A stretch of DNA of 64,000 nucleotides, from the NCBI RefSeq assembly GCF_017908035.1, contig NZ_JAEQMU010000001.1, positions 2,418,001 through 2,482,000 of the forward strand, given 5' to 3'. Origin of the DNA: Sphingobacterium tabacisoli. Its GTDB lineage: Bacteria; Bacteroidota; Bacteroidia; Sphingobacteriales; Sphingobacteriaceae. The notes under the pieces were generated by a model that was not told the origin of the DNA, ran no database searches, and was given only the letters and a program-made list of their open reading frames with translations. Shown here in pieces: positions 26,841 through 36,144 of the stretch. A program made the position numbers and the translations under genes. Position 1 is the first letter of the stretch, and each line of letters begins with the position of its first letter.

Positions 26841-28220
26841 ATGAAAGAACATCTTATAAGTGCCCATGAGATTAGGCTCCCCAACGAGTTTTCTATCGAT
26901 AATGCTTGCCTTACCTATAGAAATATAAATCTCCTGGAGTTGGTAAAGAAACACGGAACGCCTTTAAAATTCACCTTTCTTCCTTCAATCACCCATAAAA
27001 TTAAAATAATGAAAGATTATTTTAAGCTTGCATTTGACGTGAACAACTATAAAGGTAAGTATCAATATTACTACTGTACAAAAAGCTCCCATTTCAATCA
27101 TGTACTAAGAACAGTTCTATCAGCTGACGTAGGTATCGAAATTTCTTCAGCCTGTGATACCGACCTCATCAGTTCACTCGTCAAAACAGGTGATTTACCG
27201 CCTGATACGCAGATTATTTGCAATGGATACAAGACAGAAGAGTACCTGACGGGCATATTCAAACTAATACGCGACAAACAATGCACCATCCTTCCTATTG
27301 TGGACAGCAAGAGCGAACTGGAACGTTATATCGAATACAGCAAGACCTTGACCAATATGAGCGTAGGAATCCGCCTCAACATGAGTTACATCTCTAGCTA
27401 TGCCAGAGAATCAAGGTTTGGCCTCTTACCAGAAGACATTCTATATCACTACAATACAGGTATTGTTGGGAATGACAATTTAAAACTAACTACTCTCCAT
27501 TTCTTTAACGACAAAGGTATTGAGAATACGGATTCCTACTGGACTACGCTAGCTGAGGTGGTACGTTTTTATTGTTATCTAAAAAGGATAAATCCCGATT
27601 TAACGACATTGGATATTGGAGGAGGCATGCCCTTTAAGGATAATCTGGACCATAATCTCCATATATCAGAACTGATATTCCGCATGGTAGCTATCATCAA
27701 GGATATATGCACACTAGAAGAAGTGGACGAACCGGATATCATAACTGAATTTGGCAAATACACCGTTGCCGAATCAACAGGAACCCTATTTAAAATACTG
27801 GAGCGAAAAAAAGGAAATGAGCAGGACTGGGCTATTATAGACGGTTCCTTCATCACACATCTTCCTGACACCTGGGCTATCAAACAGAATTACCCCGTTC
27901 TTCCTATCAACAATCTAGAAAATGATTTAATTCCTTATACTTTGGGCGGAATAACCTGTGATAGCGCGGACTTTTTCCCAAACAATGCCGACACGAAAGC
28001 CATTATGCTTCCAGACACACATGACGAACAATTTGTAGCCTTTTTCCACACAGGGGCTTACCAAGAGGCTTTGAGTGGCTTTGGAGGCATCAATCATTGC
28101 CTTATCCCGGCAGCAAAACATATTATTATAGACGAAAATGCCTTAAAGGAGATTGTTGTTTCCACTTTTTCGGAACGACAAAGCAGTAAGAACATGCTTG
28201 AAATACTGGGATACCAATAA
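26841..28220 (+). CDS. fold-type III PLP decarboxylase (arginine decarboxylase-like)
   Basis: A 459-aa enzyme of the alanine racemase-like ornithine/arginine/diaminopimelate decarboxylase superfamily. The PLP Lys is Lys81 (YYYCTKSSHF). Glycine loop LDIGGGMPF binds the phosphate, ITEFGKYTVAES is the PLP-ring region, and GITCDSADFF carries the substrate-side Cys-Asp. It resembles the short SpeA-like arginine decarboxylases of Bacteroidota, so polyamine (agmatine) synthesis is the likely role. Substrate is not proven by sequence. Monocistronic. Confidence 0.7.
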   Translation: MKEHLISAHEIRLPNEFSIDNACLTYRNINLLELVKKHGTPLKFTFLPSITHKIKIMKDYFKLAFDVNNYKGKYQYYYCTKSSHFNHVLRTVLSADVGIEISSACDTDLISSLVKTGDLPPDTQIICNGYKTEEYLTGIFKLIRDKQCTILPIVDSKSELERYIEYSKTLTNMSVGIRLNMSYISSYARESRFGLLPEDILYHYNTGIVGNDNLKLTTLHFFNDKGIENTDSYWTTLAEVVRFYCYLKRINPDLTTLDIGGGMPFKDNLDHNLHISELIFRMVAIIKDICTLEEVDEPDIITEFGKYTVAESTGTLFKILERKKGNEQDWAIIDGSFITHLPDTWAIKQNYPVLPINNLENDLIPYTLGGITCDSADFFPNNADTKAIMLPDTHDEQFVAFFHTGAYQEALSGFGGINHCLIPAAKHIIIDENALKEIVVSTFSERQSSKNMLEILGYQ

Positions 28221-28263
28221 AGATTAAACTTCAAACAGAGGAGATTCCGGGGGCACCAGAATC

Positions 28264-28358
28264 TCCTCCGGATCGAACCACGGTTCTCATCTGTCAACCC
28301 TGTAAACGAAAAAAGCCCTAACTTTCGTTAGAGCTTTTTTTGTCGGGGTGGCAGGATT
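28264..28358 (-). repeat. 95-bp direct repeat A: truncated tRNA-Pro 3' end plus terminator
   Basis: The 95 bases match 28395-28489 with one mismatch. They include 16 bp of the tRNA-Pro 3' end (with the discriminator base) and its downstream terminator, but no tRNA body. Beyond 28358 the sequence diverges. This looks like a duplicated attachment-site or recombination scar. Confidence 0.85.
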
Positions 28359-28394
28359 GCTTCAGACCCACAGCTCCAAACACATCCATGAATT

Positions 28395-28489
28395 TCCTCC
28401 GGATCGAACCACGGTTCTCATCTGCCAACCCTGTAAACGAAAAAAGCCCTAACTTTCGTTAGAGCTTTTTTTGTCGGGGTGGCAGGATT
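28395..28489 (-). repeat. 95-bp direct repeat B: intact tRNA-Pro 3' end plus terminator
   Basis: Partner of repeat A, offset 131 bp. Here the repeat continues into the complete tRNA-Pro. The 36 bp between repeats (28359-28394) match nothing recognised. Confidence 0.85.
28439..28472 (-). terminator. terminator of tRNA-Pro copy 1
   Basis: The minus-strand stem AGCTCTAAC pairs with GTTAGGGCT around a GAAA tetraloop and is followed by a T run, directly after the tRNA. An identical hairpin lies in repeat A (around 28308-28341). Confidence 0.85.
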
Positions 28490-28547
28490 CGAACCTACGA
28501 CCTCCACATCCCAAATGTGGCGCGATACCGGGCTACGCTACACCCCG
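28474..28547 (-). tRNA. tRNA-Pro (TGG), copy 1
   Basis: A 74-nt tRNA. Acceptor CGGGGTG pairs with CACCCCG; the anticodon loop TTTGGGA is closed by CCACA/TGTGG, anticodon TGG; the T loop is TTCGAAT. The discriminator is A and CCA is not encoded. The sequence is identical to the copy at 45314-45387. Confidence 0.96.
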
Positions 28548-28572
28548 AAAAGGTATCACCTTTAAAGTGATG

Positions 28573-28603
28573 CAAATATAAGGAGTGGTTTCGAATATTC
28601 AAA
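28573..28603 (-). promoter_or_regulatory. promoter of tRNA-Pro copy 1
   Basis: On the minus strand: TTTG (28603-28600), 19 bp, TATATTTG (28580-28573). This is a textbook Bacteroidota promoter. Between it and the tRNA lies the inverted repeat ATCAC-n7-GTGAT, conserved in copy 2. Confidence 0.85.
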
Positions 28604-28748
28604 GTCAAAAAGTCAAAATAATAGCCAATACGCTGATTTTTTGATGAATAATTTTACAGCAGTTATGGATGAAGCAAATACAGACGTTATTCTGACGACA
28701 ATATCAGAAAAAATGAAGAACTTTATCCTGTGCTAAAATAGATGTGCA

Positions 28749-29144
28749 ATGGAAAAAAAAGATATCACAACCCTGGACGACGTCAAACTACTTGTAGACA
28801 CGTTTTACGGTCATATCCGTGAGGATGAAATGCTCGGTATTATTTTCAACCAAAACATACAGGACAGATGGCCTGAACATCTTGCCAAGATGTATAAATT
28901 TTGGCAGACATTACTACTGGGTGAATACACCTATGATGGACGCCCATTTCCTCCTCACGCTCACCTGCCAATCGGCAAACAACACTTTGCACAATGGCTG
29001 GTATTATTCGGCAGCACAGTGGATAGCTTATTCATTGGAGAAAAGGCCAATGAAGCTAAGTGGAGAGCTCAGAAAATGGCTGTAATGTTTCAAAGCAAAC
29101 TGGATTATATACAGAATAATCCAGACAAATCGATTATTTTCTAA
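28749..29144 (+). CDS. group III truncated haemoglobin
   Basis: A 131-aa haem protein of the 2-on-2 globin fold. Typical group III blocks are present: LVDTFYGHIREDEMLG at the start, then W-x-EHLAKMYKFWQTLLLGE, and HAHLPIGKQHFAQWL around the proximal His. Group III globins are linked to oxygen, NO or peroxide handling, and the function is not settled. It is followed after 13 bp by the Smr gene, so the two form an operon. Confidence 0.92.
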   Translation: MEKKDITTLDDVKLLVDTFYGHIREDEMLGIIFNQNIQDRWPEHLAKMYKFWQTLLLGEYTYDGRPFPPHAHLPIGKQHFAQWLVLFGSTVDSLFIGEKANEAKWRAQKMAVMFQSKLDYIQNNPDKSIIF

Positions 29145-29157
29145 TCTCTTACCCAAC

Positions 29158-29460
29158 ATGTCCCGTACGTTGCCCCGCCCACCCAAAGTCGTAGATCTGC
29201 ATGCCGATTCTATTGCAAATTTTGAAGACTATGATATCGACGAACTCCTTGGCCTTTCTCTCGAAAAACTACGGGACAATCTAGATGCAGCCATATATTG
29301 GGAGTATACGCAGATAGAGTTTATTCATGGTAGGGGAAAAGGCATACTTAGAGAGACGGTATACGAAGAGCTCCGCTACTATAAGGAAAGTGGCAGTATT
29401 TCATCCTACCACCCCTCCTATCGTAACTCAGACATCGTAGTAGTACATATCGGACTATAG
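29158..29460 (+). CDS. Smr (MutS2 C-terminal-like) domain protein
   Basis: A 100-aa stand-alone Smr domain. The two signature motifs are present: VDLHADS near residue 12 and FIHGRGKGILR near 54. Smr domains nick DNA or RNA; recent work links free-standing and MutS2 Smr domains to mRNA or ribosome rescue. The protein is short with a charged helical insert between motifs. It is co-transcribed with the truncated haemoglobin gene, and its end faces the M28 peptidase gene. Confidence 0.87.
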   Translation: MSRTLPRPPKVVDLHADSIANFEDYDIDELLGLSLEKLRDNLDAAIYWEYTQIEFIHGRGKGILRETVYEELRYYKESGSISSYHPSYRNSDIVVVHIGL

Positions 29461-29470
29461 TCGAAGCTGC

Positions 29471-30862
29471 TTAATTCGGTAAAGCCTCGTAATGGGTATC
29501 TATCAGATATAATAATGATGCCAATGCGGCAACCCCGGATTGTAGTTCGCGCTTATCCACCGCCTCAAAAACATCCTTGGCGGTATGATGTAAGTCAAAA
29601 TAACGATGAGGATCCGGCCTAAAGTTAAACATCAACGCTCCCGGATAATGCTTACCCCACACTCCAGAGTCCACCCCTGGACTCCCTGGTAAAAATCTGG
29701 AAACCCAATAGGATTCCTCAAACAACGGCTTCCAACTGCGCTGAATCCAAGCTACAGCTTCAGCCCCGCCTTTGATATCAAAACCTCGAGGAGCAAATCC
29801 TCCAGCATCACTTTCAATCGCAGCAATCAACTGTTCCCCGTTCTGTTTAGATTGTAAACCGTATTGTGAAGCTCCATGTACCCCATTTTCCTCATTCATA
29901 TAGAAAACTAAACGTATAGTATGCTTGGGCTTGTAGCCTAAAGCCATTAACGTACGTAAGGCATCTAGTGTCCCCATAGTTCCAGTACCATTATCATGCG
30001 CTCCCTCTCCGACATCCCAAGAGTCTAAGTGACCTCCGATAGTGATAATCTGCTCGGGATGATCGGTTCCTTTCCATTCGCCAATAACATTATGCGAAAG
30101 CACCTCCCCTTTCCAAGCACTATGCTGCCGTAAAAAGACTTTAAGATGAGGAGCTTCCTCTAATGCGGCATGTAACGTATTTGCTCCGACTGCTGATATG
30201 GCCATCGCTGGAATACTATCAATTCCCTTTACGTATCGCGTGGCGCCTGTATGAGGGTAATCATCTATTCCAGAGCCTAGCGAACGAAACAAATAAGCTA
30301 CAGCTCCTAATTTAGCAGCCTCAGCCGGTCCACGGCTACGCTGTGCACTATTTAACCCATAAGCCACCCCAGTCTCCACGAGAGATTCATCCCAAGGTTT
30401 GTTCACAAAGACAATCTTTCCCCGCACCTTGTCACCGTATTTACGTAAATCTGACAGCAACTCCACTTCGATAACTTCAGCAGTTATACCTTCCCCTGGT
30501 GTAGCGACCGAACCTCCTAAAGCCAATACGTTCAATTTTTGATTACTTCCTAAAATATAAGCTTCCTCTTTAGCTCCTCTATCCCAATAAGGCACCTTTA
30601 CCTCCTGCAAATACACTTTATCAAATGGCAATTGCCCCATTAATCCCTTTGACCAATCAACAGCCTGTGCTACCTGTGCTGATCCCGCAATCCGATGCCC
30701 AATATGTTTGGTCAGATACCGAAGGTTTTCATAAGCTTCGCCTTTATAGAACGAATGCTCATAGATCTTGGCTATCATCAAAGAATCCTGCGTCGCAAAA
30801 GCAGAAAAACTTCCGAATAAGAATAGAAACACAACTCCCAATCCAAGTTTTATATGTAGCAT
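29471..30862 (-). CDS. secreted M28 family zinc metallopeptidase (carboxypeptidase Q-like)
   Basis: A 463-aa exopeptidase. The start ATG at 30862 (MLHIKLGL) gives a clean Sec signal peptide ending near FSAFATQ; an upstream ATG would add polar residues. Zinc ligands and catalytic acid appear in GGHLDSWDVGEGAHDNGTG-like order (His, then Asp), NEENG, ESDAGG and HHTAKD. The PA-type insert precedes them, as in plasma glutamate carboxypeptidase. It probably trims peptides in the periplasm. It lies 72 bp downstream of the DUF1080 gene, with a hairpin between. Confidence 0.9.
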   Translation of the reverse strand: MLHIKLGLGVVFLFLFGSFSAFATQDSLMIAKIYEHSFYKGEAYENLRYLTKHIGHRIAGSAQVAQAVDWSKGLMGQLPFDKVYLQEVKVPYWDRGAKEEAYILGSNQKLNVLALGGSVATPGEGITAEVIEVELLSDLRKYGDKVRGKIVFVNKPWDESLVETGVAYGLNSAQRSRGPAEAAKLGAVAYLFRSLGSGIDDYPHTGATRYVKGIDSIPAMAISAVGANTLHAALEEAPHLKVFLRQHSAWKGEVLSHNVIGEWKGTDHPEQIITIGGHLDSWDVGEGAHDNGTGTMGTLDALRTLMALGYKPKHTIRLVFYMNEENGVHGASQYGLQSKQNGEQLIAAIESDAGGFAPRGFDIKGGAEAVAWIQRSWKPLFEESYWVSRFLPGSPGVDSGVWGKHYPGALMFNFRPDPHRYFDLHHTAKDVFEAVDKRELQSGVAALASLLYLIDTHYEALPN

Positions 30863-30876
30863 GGCAATACAATAAA

Positions 30877-30917
30877 AATGGTCTGCCAGCAATAAAGAAT
30901 ACTCCTAACAGACCATT
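30877..30917 (-). terminator. possible terminator/attenuator between DUF1080 and M28 genes
   Basis: The 9-bp arms AATGGTCTG (30877-30885) and CAGACCATT (30909-30917) enclose a 23-nt loop, and the minus strand has a T-rich stretch after the hairpin. The loop is long, so efficiency is uncertain. Confidence 0.45.
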
Positions 30918-30934
30918 GTAAATGATTAAACAGT

Positions 30935-31933
30935 TTATTTTGCTGGCGTAATACTGATCTTTCTAAATTCAATACCAGTATGGTCTCCTTGCAAATAAAT
31001 TGGCCCAGGTTCACCTTCTTTACTATCTAAAGCACCTCCTGTTATACCTGGAATCTCTTGGTTATTTATAATAGTCTTACCATTAGAAACGATAGTCACC
31101 ATTCTTCCACGAAGCGTAATCTCGTAGGTATTCCACTCATTTGCTCCTTTTGTAGTCATTTCACTAGGCGCTAAGAATCCGTAGACACCGCCATAGTATA
31201 GCGCTCCCGGATGTCTATCTTTTGGTGAGTCTTCAATCTGCACTTCATAACGTCCACGAAGATAAATTCCCGAGTTACCTCCTTCAGTATATCTAAACTC
31301 TGCTGTTAGTTTGAAGTCTTCAAACTTCTGATCTGATATTAAATTAGCACCGGCTTTTTGATTGATCAAGATACCATCTTTCACCACCCATTGGTTATCT
31401 TCACTCGAAGTCTTCCATCCAGTCAGATCTTTTCCGTTGAACAGATCAATAGGCTCTCCCCATTGTGCCTCTCCCTGACGGGCCAGATAAGGAGCTTTTA
31501 CGCCGGAGAACTTAAACACATTCCCTTTATTTGTTGTGATAGTACCTTTTATTTCTTCACCTACAAGTTCTCCCTGAATAGTGAAGACGCCTTCACCTCC
31601 CTCCCATTGTGGAGGTATCTCAAACGAAAACTTACCTTGATTTAATTTAATGTGAGATACCGGGCGGCTACTTCCCGCATCAGCTACAAAAGCACCAACC
31701 AATACATTAAAACCGGAAAGCTTGACCTCAAGCCACGAAGGCACTTGTTTTCCTTCTTTTTCTACTGCAATATCCCATCGTCCAATCAACCCTTCTGCTT
31801 CTTTAGGGATAGTTTGTGTAGCAGCATTGTGAATTTCTTCTTTATCCGCTTTTTTTCCAGCTCCATCACAAGCGCTAAATCCTGTAATGACAAGCCCAGA
31901 AAGTAGGGAGTAGACAACGTATTTCTTAATCAT
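30935..31933 (-). CDS. DUF1080 (3-keto-disaccharide hydrolase-like) lipoprotein
   Basis: A 332-aa lipoprotein with lipobox FSAC (Cys22). Residues 45-140 form a first beta-rich domain. About 155-330 is the DUF1080/PF06439 jelly-roll with signature LFNGKDLTGWK, WVVKDGILIN, GGNSGIYLRGRYEVQI and EWNTYEI. Members hydrolyse 3-keto-glycosides made by sugar 3-dehydrogenases, although no such dehydrogenase is in the window. Probably periplasmic. Upstream gene of a pair with the M28 peptidase. Confidence 0.87.
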   Translation of the reverse strand: MIKKYVVYSLLSGLVITGFSACDGAGKKADKEEIHNAATQTIPKEAEGLIGRWDIAVEKEGKQVPSWLEVKLSGFNVLVGAFVADAGSSRPVSHIKLNQGKFSFEIPPQWEGGEGVFTIQGELVGEEIKGTITTNKGNVFKFSGVKAPYLARQGEAQWGEPIDLFNGKDLTGWKTSSEDNQWVVKDGILINQKAGANLISDQKFEDFKLTAEFRYTEGGNSGIYLRGRYEVQIEDSPKDRHPGALYYGGVYGFLAPSEMTTKGANEWNTYEITLRGRMVTIVSNGKTIINNQEIPGITGGALDSKEGEPGPIYLQGDHTGIEFRKISITPAK

Positions 31934-32103
31934 AGTGAGTTATTTATAAGGTTTAAGGATTATAATAAACAAACTTAGGGAAATTTGCTTTGAATTACAA
32001 TACTCATTCAAGCTTCCACAAGCATAATAGATTCACCTTGAGACATCTTACTCTTCCTTTCATTATGCCCCGACCGCAACGAATAAGGCTCTAGATGGAT
32101 CCA

Positions 32104-32143
32104 TAAAAAAAGTCCCTTTAACATTTTCATGAAAAAGGGACCA
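32104..32143 (-). terminator. terminator of the dsbD-like gene
   Basis: Minus-strand stem GGTCCCTTT with AAAGGGACT and a T run after it, 24 bp past the stop of the gene at 32167. Confidence 0.85.
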
Positions 32144-32166
32144 TATATTAAACAATTAGTAAAGTA

Positions 32167-33888
32167 CTATTTTGCCTTGAATGCATCTATTCCAGATTGT
32201 AGGAATGCGCCATACTTCTCGATGTCATAGATTGCACCACTGGTCGGAACCAGCATTTCACCTTCATTGTCCAAGATCGCATATAACGGCTGCGAGTTAC
32301 TCTGGAACTTGCTGATCTGGAAGTCCGCATTGCGCTTACTTACCGTATTGATCTTCTTACCTGTCTGTTTCGAAACATAGTGCTCACTTTCCGGAAGATC
32401 CAAGACCTTATCATCCACGTAAAGCTCTACAAGGATAAACTCGTTGTTCAGCATCGCCCGGATTTTTGGACTGCTCCATACCTCCGCTTCCATCTTACGA
32501 CAGTTGACACAGTTCCAGCCCGTAAAATCGACCAATAATGGTTTCTTCTGCGCTTTAGCTGCTGCCAACGCTTCATCGTAATCGTAGTAAGGGTCCAATC
32601 CTTTGATCGTCGACTTGCTATGGAAATAGGTGTAGTGCTTACGGCTGTTGGCATCTGCGCCTCCAGTATGTGCCGCCGGACCACCTCCGCTCAGAGCCAG
32701 GTTGTTCAGGTCAAAGTCCTGTGTTCCTATAGGAGGAAGGAATGCCGATATCGCTTTCAACGGCGCTCCCCACAGTCCGGGTACCATATACACCACAAAG
32801 GAGAATACCAGAATGGCAATCATCGTACGCGGTATAGAAAGGAACTGTAACGGGCTATCGTGGGAGAACTGGATCTTGCCGATCAGGTACAGTCCCAAAA
32901 GTCCGAATATCACGATCCATAGGGCCAGGTATACCTCGCGGTCCAGGAAGTTCCAGTTGTAAGCCAGATCCACATTGGAAAGAAACTTAAGCGCTAGCGC
33001 CAGCTCCAGGAATCCCAATACGACCTTCACGCTATTCAACCAACCACCCGATTTAGGCATAGATTTCAACATCGATGGGAACATCGCGAACAGGACAAAA
33101 GGGACAGCCAGGGCAATGGAAAAGCCCAGCATACCTATTGCAGGTCCAAGACGCTCACCTCTTGTAGCCGCTTCTACCAATAACGTACCGATGATCGGTC
33201 CTGTACAGGAGAATGAAACCACCGCCAGACTGGCCGACATAAAGAACAGACCGATCAATCCGCCCTTGTCCGATTGTGCATCGATCTTGTTGACAAATGA
33301 ACTCGGAAGGGTTATCTCGAATGCACCAAGGAATGATGCCGCGAAAACCACCAAAAGTAGGAAGAAGAAGAAGTTGAAGATACCGTTTGTAGACAGTTCG
33401 TTCAGCGCTTCAGGTCCAAAGGCAATGGTAATCAACATACCCAATGCGACATAGATCACAATGATAAAGACACCATATAGAAAGGCCTGTGATATCGCTT
33501 TGGAGCGCGTTCCTGATTTCTTGGTAAAGAAACTCACCGTGAGCGGTACCATTGGAAAGATACAGGGCATAAAGAATGCCGCAAAACCACCCAGAAGACC
33601 GGCGATAAAGATACCCCACATCGACTTATCATCTGCAGTGGCACCATCAGTAGTTACAGCTGCCGTAGCATCTACGGTCGAAGTGCTGTCGACCTGTGCA
33701 CTACCGGTATCCTGTCCATCAGAGAAAACCAGGTCATCAGGTACTTCCCCTCCCTGGGTGCTGTCTGTGACGCTACCATCTGTAAATGTAAGACCAGATA
33801 CATCAGATAGGCTATCAGCCTCTTGGCCAATAGCTACACCTGAGAACATCAGTAACAGGATTGAAAAAACATATAATAATGCTTTCAT
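32167..33888 (-). CDS. dsbD: DsbD-type thiol:disulfide interchange protein
   Basis: A 573-aa inner-membrane protein that passes electrons from cytoplasmic thioredoxin to the periplasm. It has a signal peptide (1-21), then an Asp/Ser/Thr-rich linker (about 22-88) in place of the N-terminal alpha domain. The eight-TM beta domain carries Cys109 (MPCIFPMVP) and the second Cys in FSCTGPIIG. A C-terminal thioredoxin domain has CVNC (Cys460 and Cys463). Length is typical of the Bacteroidota form. GC content is visibly higher than in the flanking genes. Single gene. Confidence 0.92.
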   Translation of the reverse strand: MKALLYVFSILLLMFSGVAIGQEADSLSDVSGLTFTDGSVTDSTQGGEVPDDLVFSDGQDTGSAQVDSTSTVDATAAVTTDGATADDKSMWGIFIAGLLGGFAAFFMPCIFPMVPLTVSFFTKKSGTRSKAISQAFLYGVFIIVIYVALGMLITIAFGPEALNELSTNGIFNFFFFLLLVVFAASFLGAFEITLPSSFVNKIDAQSDKGGLIGLFFMSASLAVVSFSCTGPIIGTLLVEAATRGERLGPAIGMLGFSIALAVPFVLFAMFPSMLKSMPKSGGWLNSVKVVLGFLELALALKFLSNVDLAYNWNFLDREVYLALWIVIFGLLGLYLIGKIQFSHDSPLQFLSIPRTMIAILVFSFVVYMVPGLWGAPLKAISAFLPPIGTQDFDLNNLALSGGGPAAHTGGADANSRKHYTYFHSKSTIKGLDPYYDYDEALAAAKAQKKPLLVDFTGWNCVNCRKMEAEVWSSPKIRAMLNNEFILVELYVDDKVLDLPESEHYVSKQTGKKINTVSKRNADFQISKFQSNSQPLYAILDNEGEMLVPTSGAIYDIEKYGAFLQSGIDAFKAK

Positions 33889-34013
33889 AATTTTAGTTTA
33901 AAGAGATTAGTTTTTGTTAAACCAATTTAAGTGAGGTCCGCCAGGATCCGAAAATCCCGGCTTACCACACAAACACAAACAACACCTAAATAAATTTAGG
34001 CTGAAACAAGTCT

Positions 34014-35090
34014 TTATCGTACGCTTGATCCGAACAAAGATTTTTCCAGGCGCGCTATAGGCTGGAAACCTGTGAAATCTAAATCTGTAGAGATATATCC
34101 TTCTTTCACCGGTTGCTCTTTAACAAGATCCGTACTTAAGTATTTTTTATTATCGTCACATAGAAGCGTTACTACAACAGCATCGTCGCCTAACTCTTCC
34201 TTCAATTTAATAGCTCCAATTACGTTAGCACCAGAAGAGATACCCACAGCCAAACCTAATTGACCTGCCAATTTCTGAGCCATGATAATAGAATCACCAT
34301 CGGAAGCACAAACAACAGAATCCAATTCTTCCAACTTAACGATTGCAGGAATGAACTCATCAGAGATACCTTGAATACGGTGTGCCCCTACTTTATAACC
34401 CGTAGTAAGCGTAGGACTTTCCTGAGGCTCTAACGGATGAATGCGAACTGCAGGATTATAATTTCTCAATTGTTTACCCACGCCCATTACGGTACCACCA
34501 GTACCCACACCAGCAACAAATGCATCAGCAATCAGTCCTTTACTAGCCAATTGTAATGCAATTTCCTTACCTGTAGTCAGCTCATGTGCTTCGGCATTAT
34601 ATTCATTTTCAAATTGTCTCGGCAAGAATACACCACCTTGTGCAGCAAGCTCTTCACTAAGACGGATACTTCCCAAGAAACCACCTTCCTCTTTACTAAT
34701 CAATTGAATTTCCGCACCCATACTTTTAATAATATCGATACGCTCTTTACTCAACCAATTTGGCATAATGATTTTCACTTCATGACCCAACGCTTTACCG
34801 ATAGCTGAGAAAGCAATCCCCGTGTTTCCACTAGTCGCTTCGACAATCATATCTTCAGGTTTGATCTGACAATTCGAATATGCTTTATAAAGAATATACA
34901 ATGCCATACGATCTTTGATACTACCTGTAAGATTGTAGTTTTCGCATTTTACATAAATCTTTCCCGGTTTACCTTTGTACACGTACTGCAATTCTAGCAT
35001 AGGTGTATTTCCAACCAAACACCACAAATGCTGAAAGCGACTATCCAACTCTGGAGATAAACATTTGCTAAAAGTAGTTTCCTCTATCAT
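34014..35090 (-). CDS. PLP-dependent cysteine synthase-family enzyme
   Basis: A 358-aa fold-type II PLP enzyme. Lys59 in TGSIKDR binds PLP, SGNTG binds substrate, and GTGGTVMG the phosphate. The C-terminal CVTLLCD-like block has Cys in place of the usual Ser near the pyridine. It is longer than CysK (about 315 aa) because of N- and C-terminal additions. CysK/CysM, or a cystathionine beta-synthase core, is possible; sequence alone does not separate them. It is divergent from an Lrp-type regulator that may control it. Confidence 0.82.
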   Translation of the reverse strand: MIEETTFSKCLSPELDSRFQHLWCLVGNTPMLELQYVYKGKPGKIYVKCENYNLTGSIKDRMALYILYKAYSNCQIKPEDMIVEATSGNTGIAFSAIGKALGHEVKIIMPNWLSKERIDIIKSMGAEIQLISKEEGGFLGSIRLSEELAAQGGVFLPRQFENEYNAEAHELTTGKEIALQLASKGLIADAFVAGVGTGGTVMGVGKQLRNYNPAVRIHPLEPQESPTLTTGYKVGAHRIQGISDEFIPAIVKLEELDSVVCASDGDSIIMAQKLAGQLGLAVGISSGANVIGAIKLKEELGDDAVVVTLLCDDNKKYLSTDLVKEQPVKEGYISTDLDFTGFQPIARLEKSLFGSSVR

Positions 35091-35292
35091 TATTTATTTA
35101 ATAAATTATATTTTTAGAAATTTTTCGAATATAATATGGTCTTCATACTAAACTGCACAAAATTCTAACAAAACAAAATAATATTCAACACAACGGTAAT
35201 AATTCAATAATTTTTATCGAACCACCAAACAAAACCAATAAAAAATACAGATTAAAATAGTAATTTAGCGGCGTCACCAAAAAAAATACGTT

Positions 35293-35751
35293 ATGGAACT
35301 GGATCAAACAGACAGGAAGCTATTAAAACTATTACAAGAGGATGCTACCCTCAGTAACAAAGAGCTCTCATTAAAACTGCACAAATCCATAGCCGCGGTT
35401 CACGAACGCGTCAAAAAGCTAAAAGCTGCAGGCTATATTCGCAAAACAGTAGCAATACTAGATCGTCATAAAATAGGAATTGGATTAATTTCCTTCTCTC
35501 AAGTATTCCTCAAAGCACACACTTATGAGGTCCTCAATGAATTTGAACGCGAAGTTGCCAAATTCCCCGAAGTTATGGAATGCTATCAAATGGCCGGGTC
35601 TTACGACTTTATGCTCCGCATAGCGACAAAAGACATGGATGCCTACCATTTATTTTTAAGACATAAACTGGCCGTTCTCCCTCATGTCAGTACAGTTCAA
35701 ACGTATTTTGTACTATCGGAAACCAAAAGTGAAACAGCCTATTCTTTTTAG
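35293..35751 (+). CDS. Lrp/AsnC family transcriptional regulator
   Basis: A 152-aa regulator. The N-terminal winged helix-turn-helix (about 3-60; LLKLLQEDATLSNKELSLKL) is followed by the RAM/AsnC ligand-binding domain with EVMECYQMAGSYDFML. Divergent from the cysteine synthase-like gene across a 202-bp AT-rich gap and 22 bp upstream of the ArsC-like gene. A role in amino-acid (perhaps sulfur) control is inference. Confidence 0.93.
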   Translation: MELDQTDRKLLKLLQEDATLSNKELSLKLHKSIAAVHERVKKLKAAGYIRKTVAILDRHKIGIGLISFSQVFLKAHTYEVLNEFEREVAKFPEVMECYQMAGSYDFMLRIATKDMDAYHLFLRHKLAVLPHVSTVQTYFVLSETKSETAYSF

Positions 35752-35773
35752 ATAGCCCTATAAGACAGTTCAA

Positions 35774-36142
35774 ATGAAGACAGACTGCACCGTTAAAATA
35801 TACCACAACACAAACTGCAGCAAGAGTTGCGCCGCACTAGAACTCCTCCTAAAAAACGGGAACACTCCAAAAGTAATCCACTATCTGGAAGAAATACCGA
35901 ATAAAGAAGAGCTCCATCGGGTATTACAATTGCTCCAGTTGAAACCACTAGACCTCATCCGTACAAAAGAGCCTTTATTTCAGGCGAATTACTCCCACCT
36001 CACCTTATCCGATGAGGAATGGCTTGATATACTACTGAAACACCCCATACTGCTAGAACGTCCCATAATAATCAAGGGAGACAAAGCCGTAATCGGCCGT
36101 CCTATAGAACGGATTTTTGAAATTATCGACCACAACGACTAA
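35774..36142 (+). CDS. ArsC-family (glutaredoxin-type) reductase
   Basis: A 122-aa protein. The catalytic Cys lies in NTNCSKSC (Cys15; a second Cys19 follows). The C-terminal block RPIIIKGDKAVIGRPIE is the ArsC signature. Glutaredoxin-linked arsenate reductases use the first Cys. No other ars gene is nearby, so the enzyme could be a Spx/ArsC-like protein without an arsenic role. It shares a transcript with the Lrp regulator. Confidence 0.86.
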   Translation: MKTDCTVKIYHNTNCSKSCAALELLLKNGNTPKVIHYLEEIPNKEELHRVLQLLQLKPLDLIRTKEPLFQANYSHLTLSDEEWLDILLKHPILLERPIIIKGDKAVIGRPIERIFEIIDHND

Positions 36143-36144
36143 AC

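Noticed and set aside
28264..28489. A functional mobile element at tRNA-Pro
   Set aside because: Only 36 bp separate the repeats and no integrase, relaxase or phage gene is present in the window.
35774..36142. Arsenic resistance operon
   Set aside because: Only an ArsC-like gene is present; no arsR, arsB, acr3 or arsA is adjacent.
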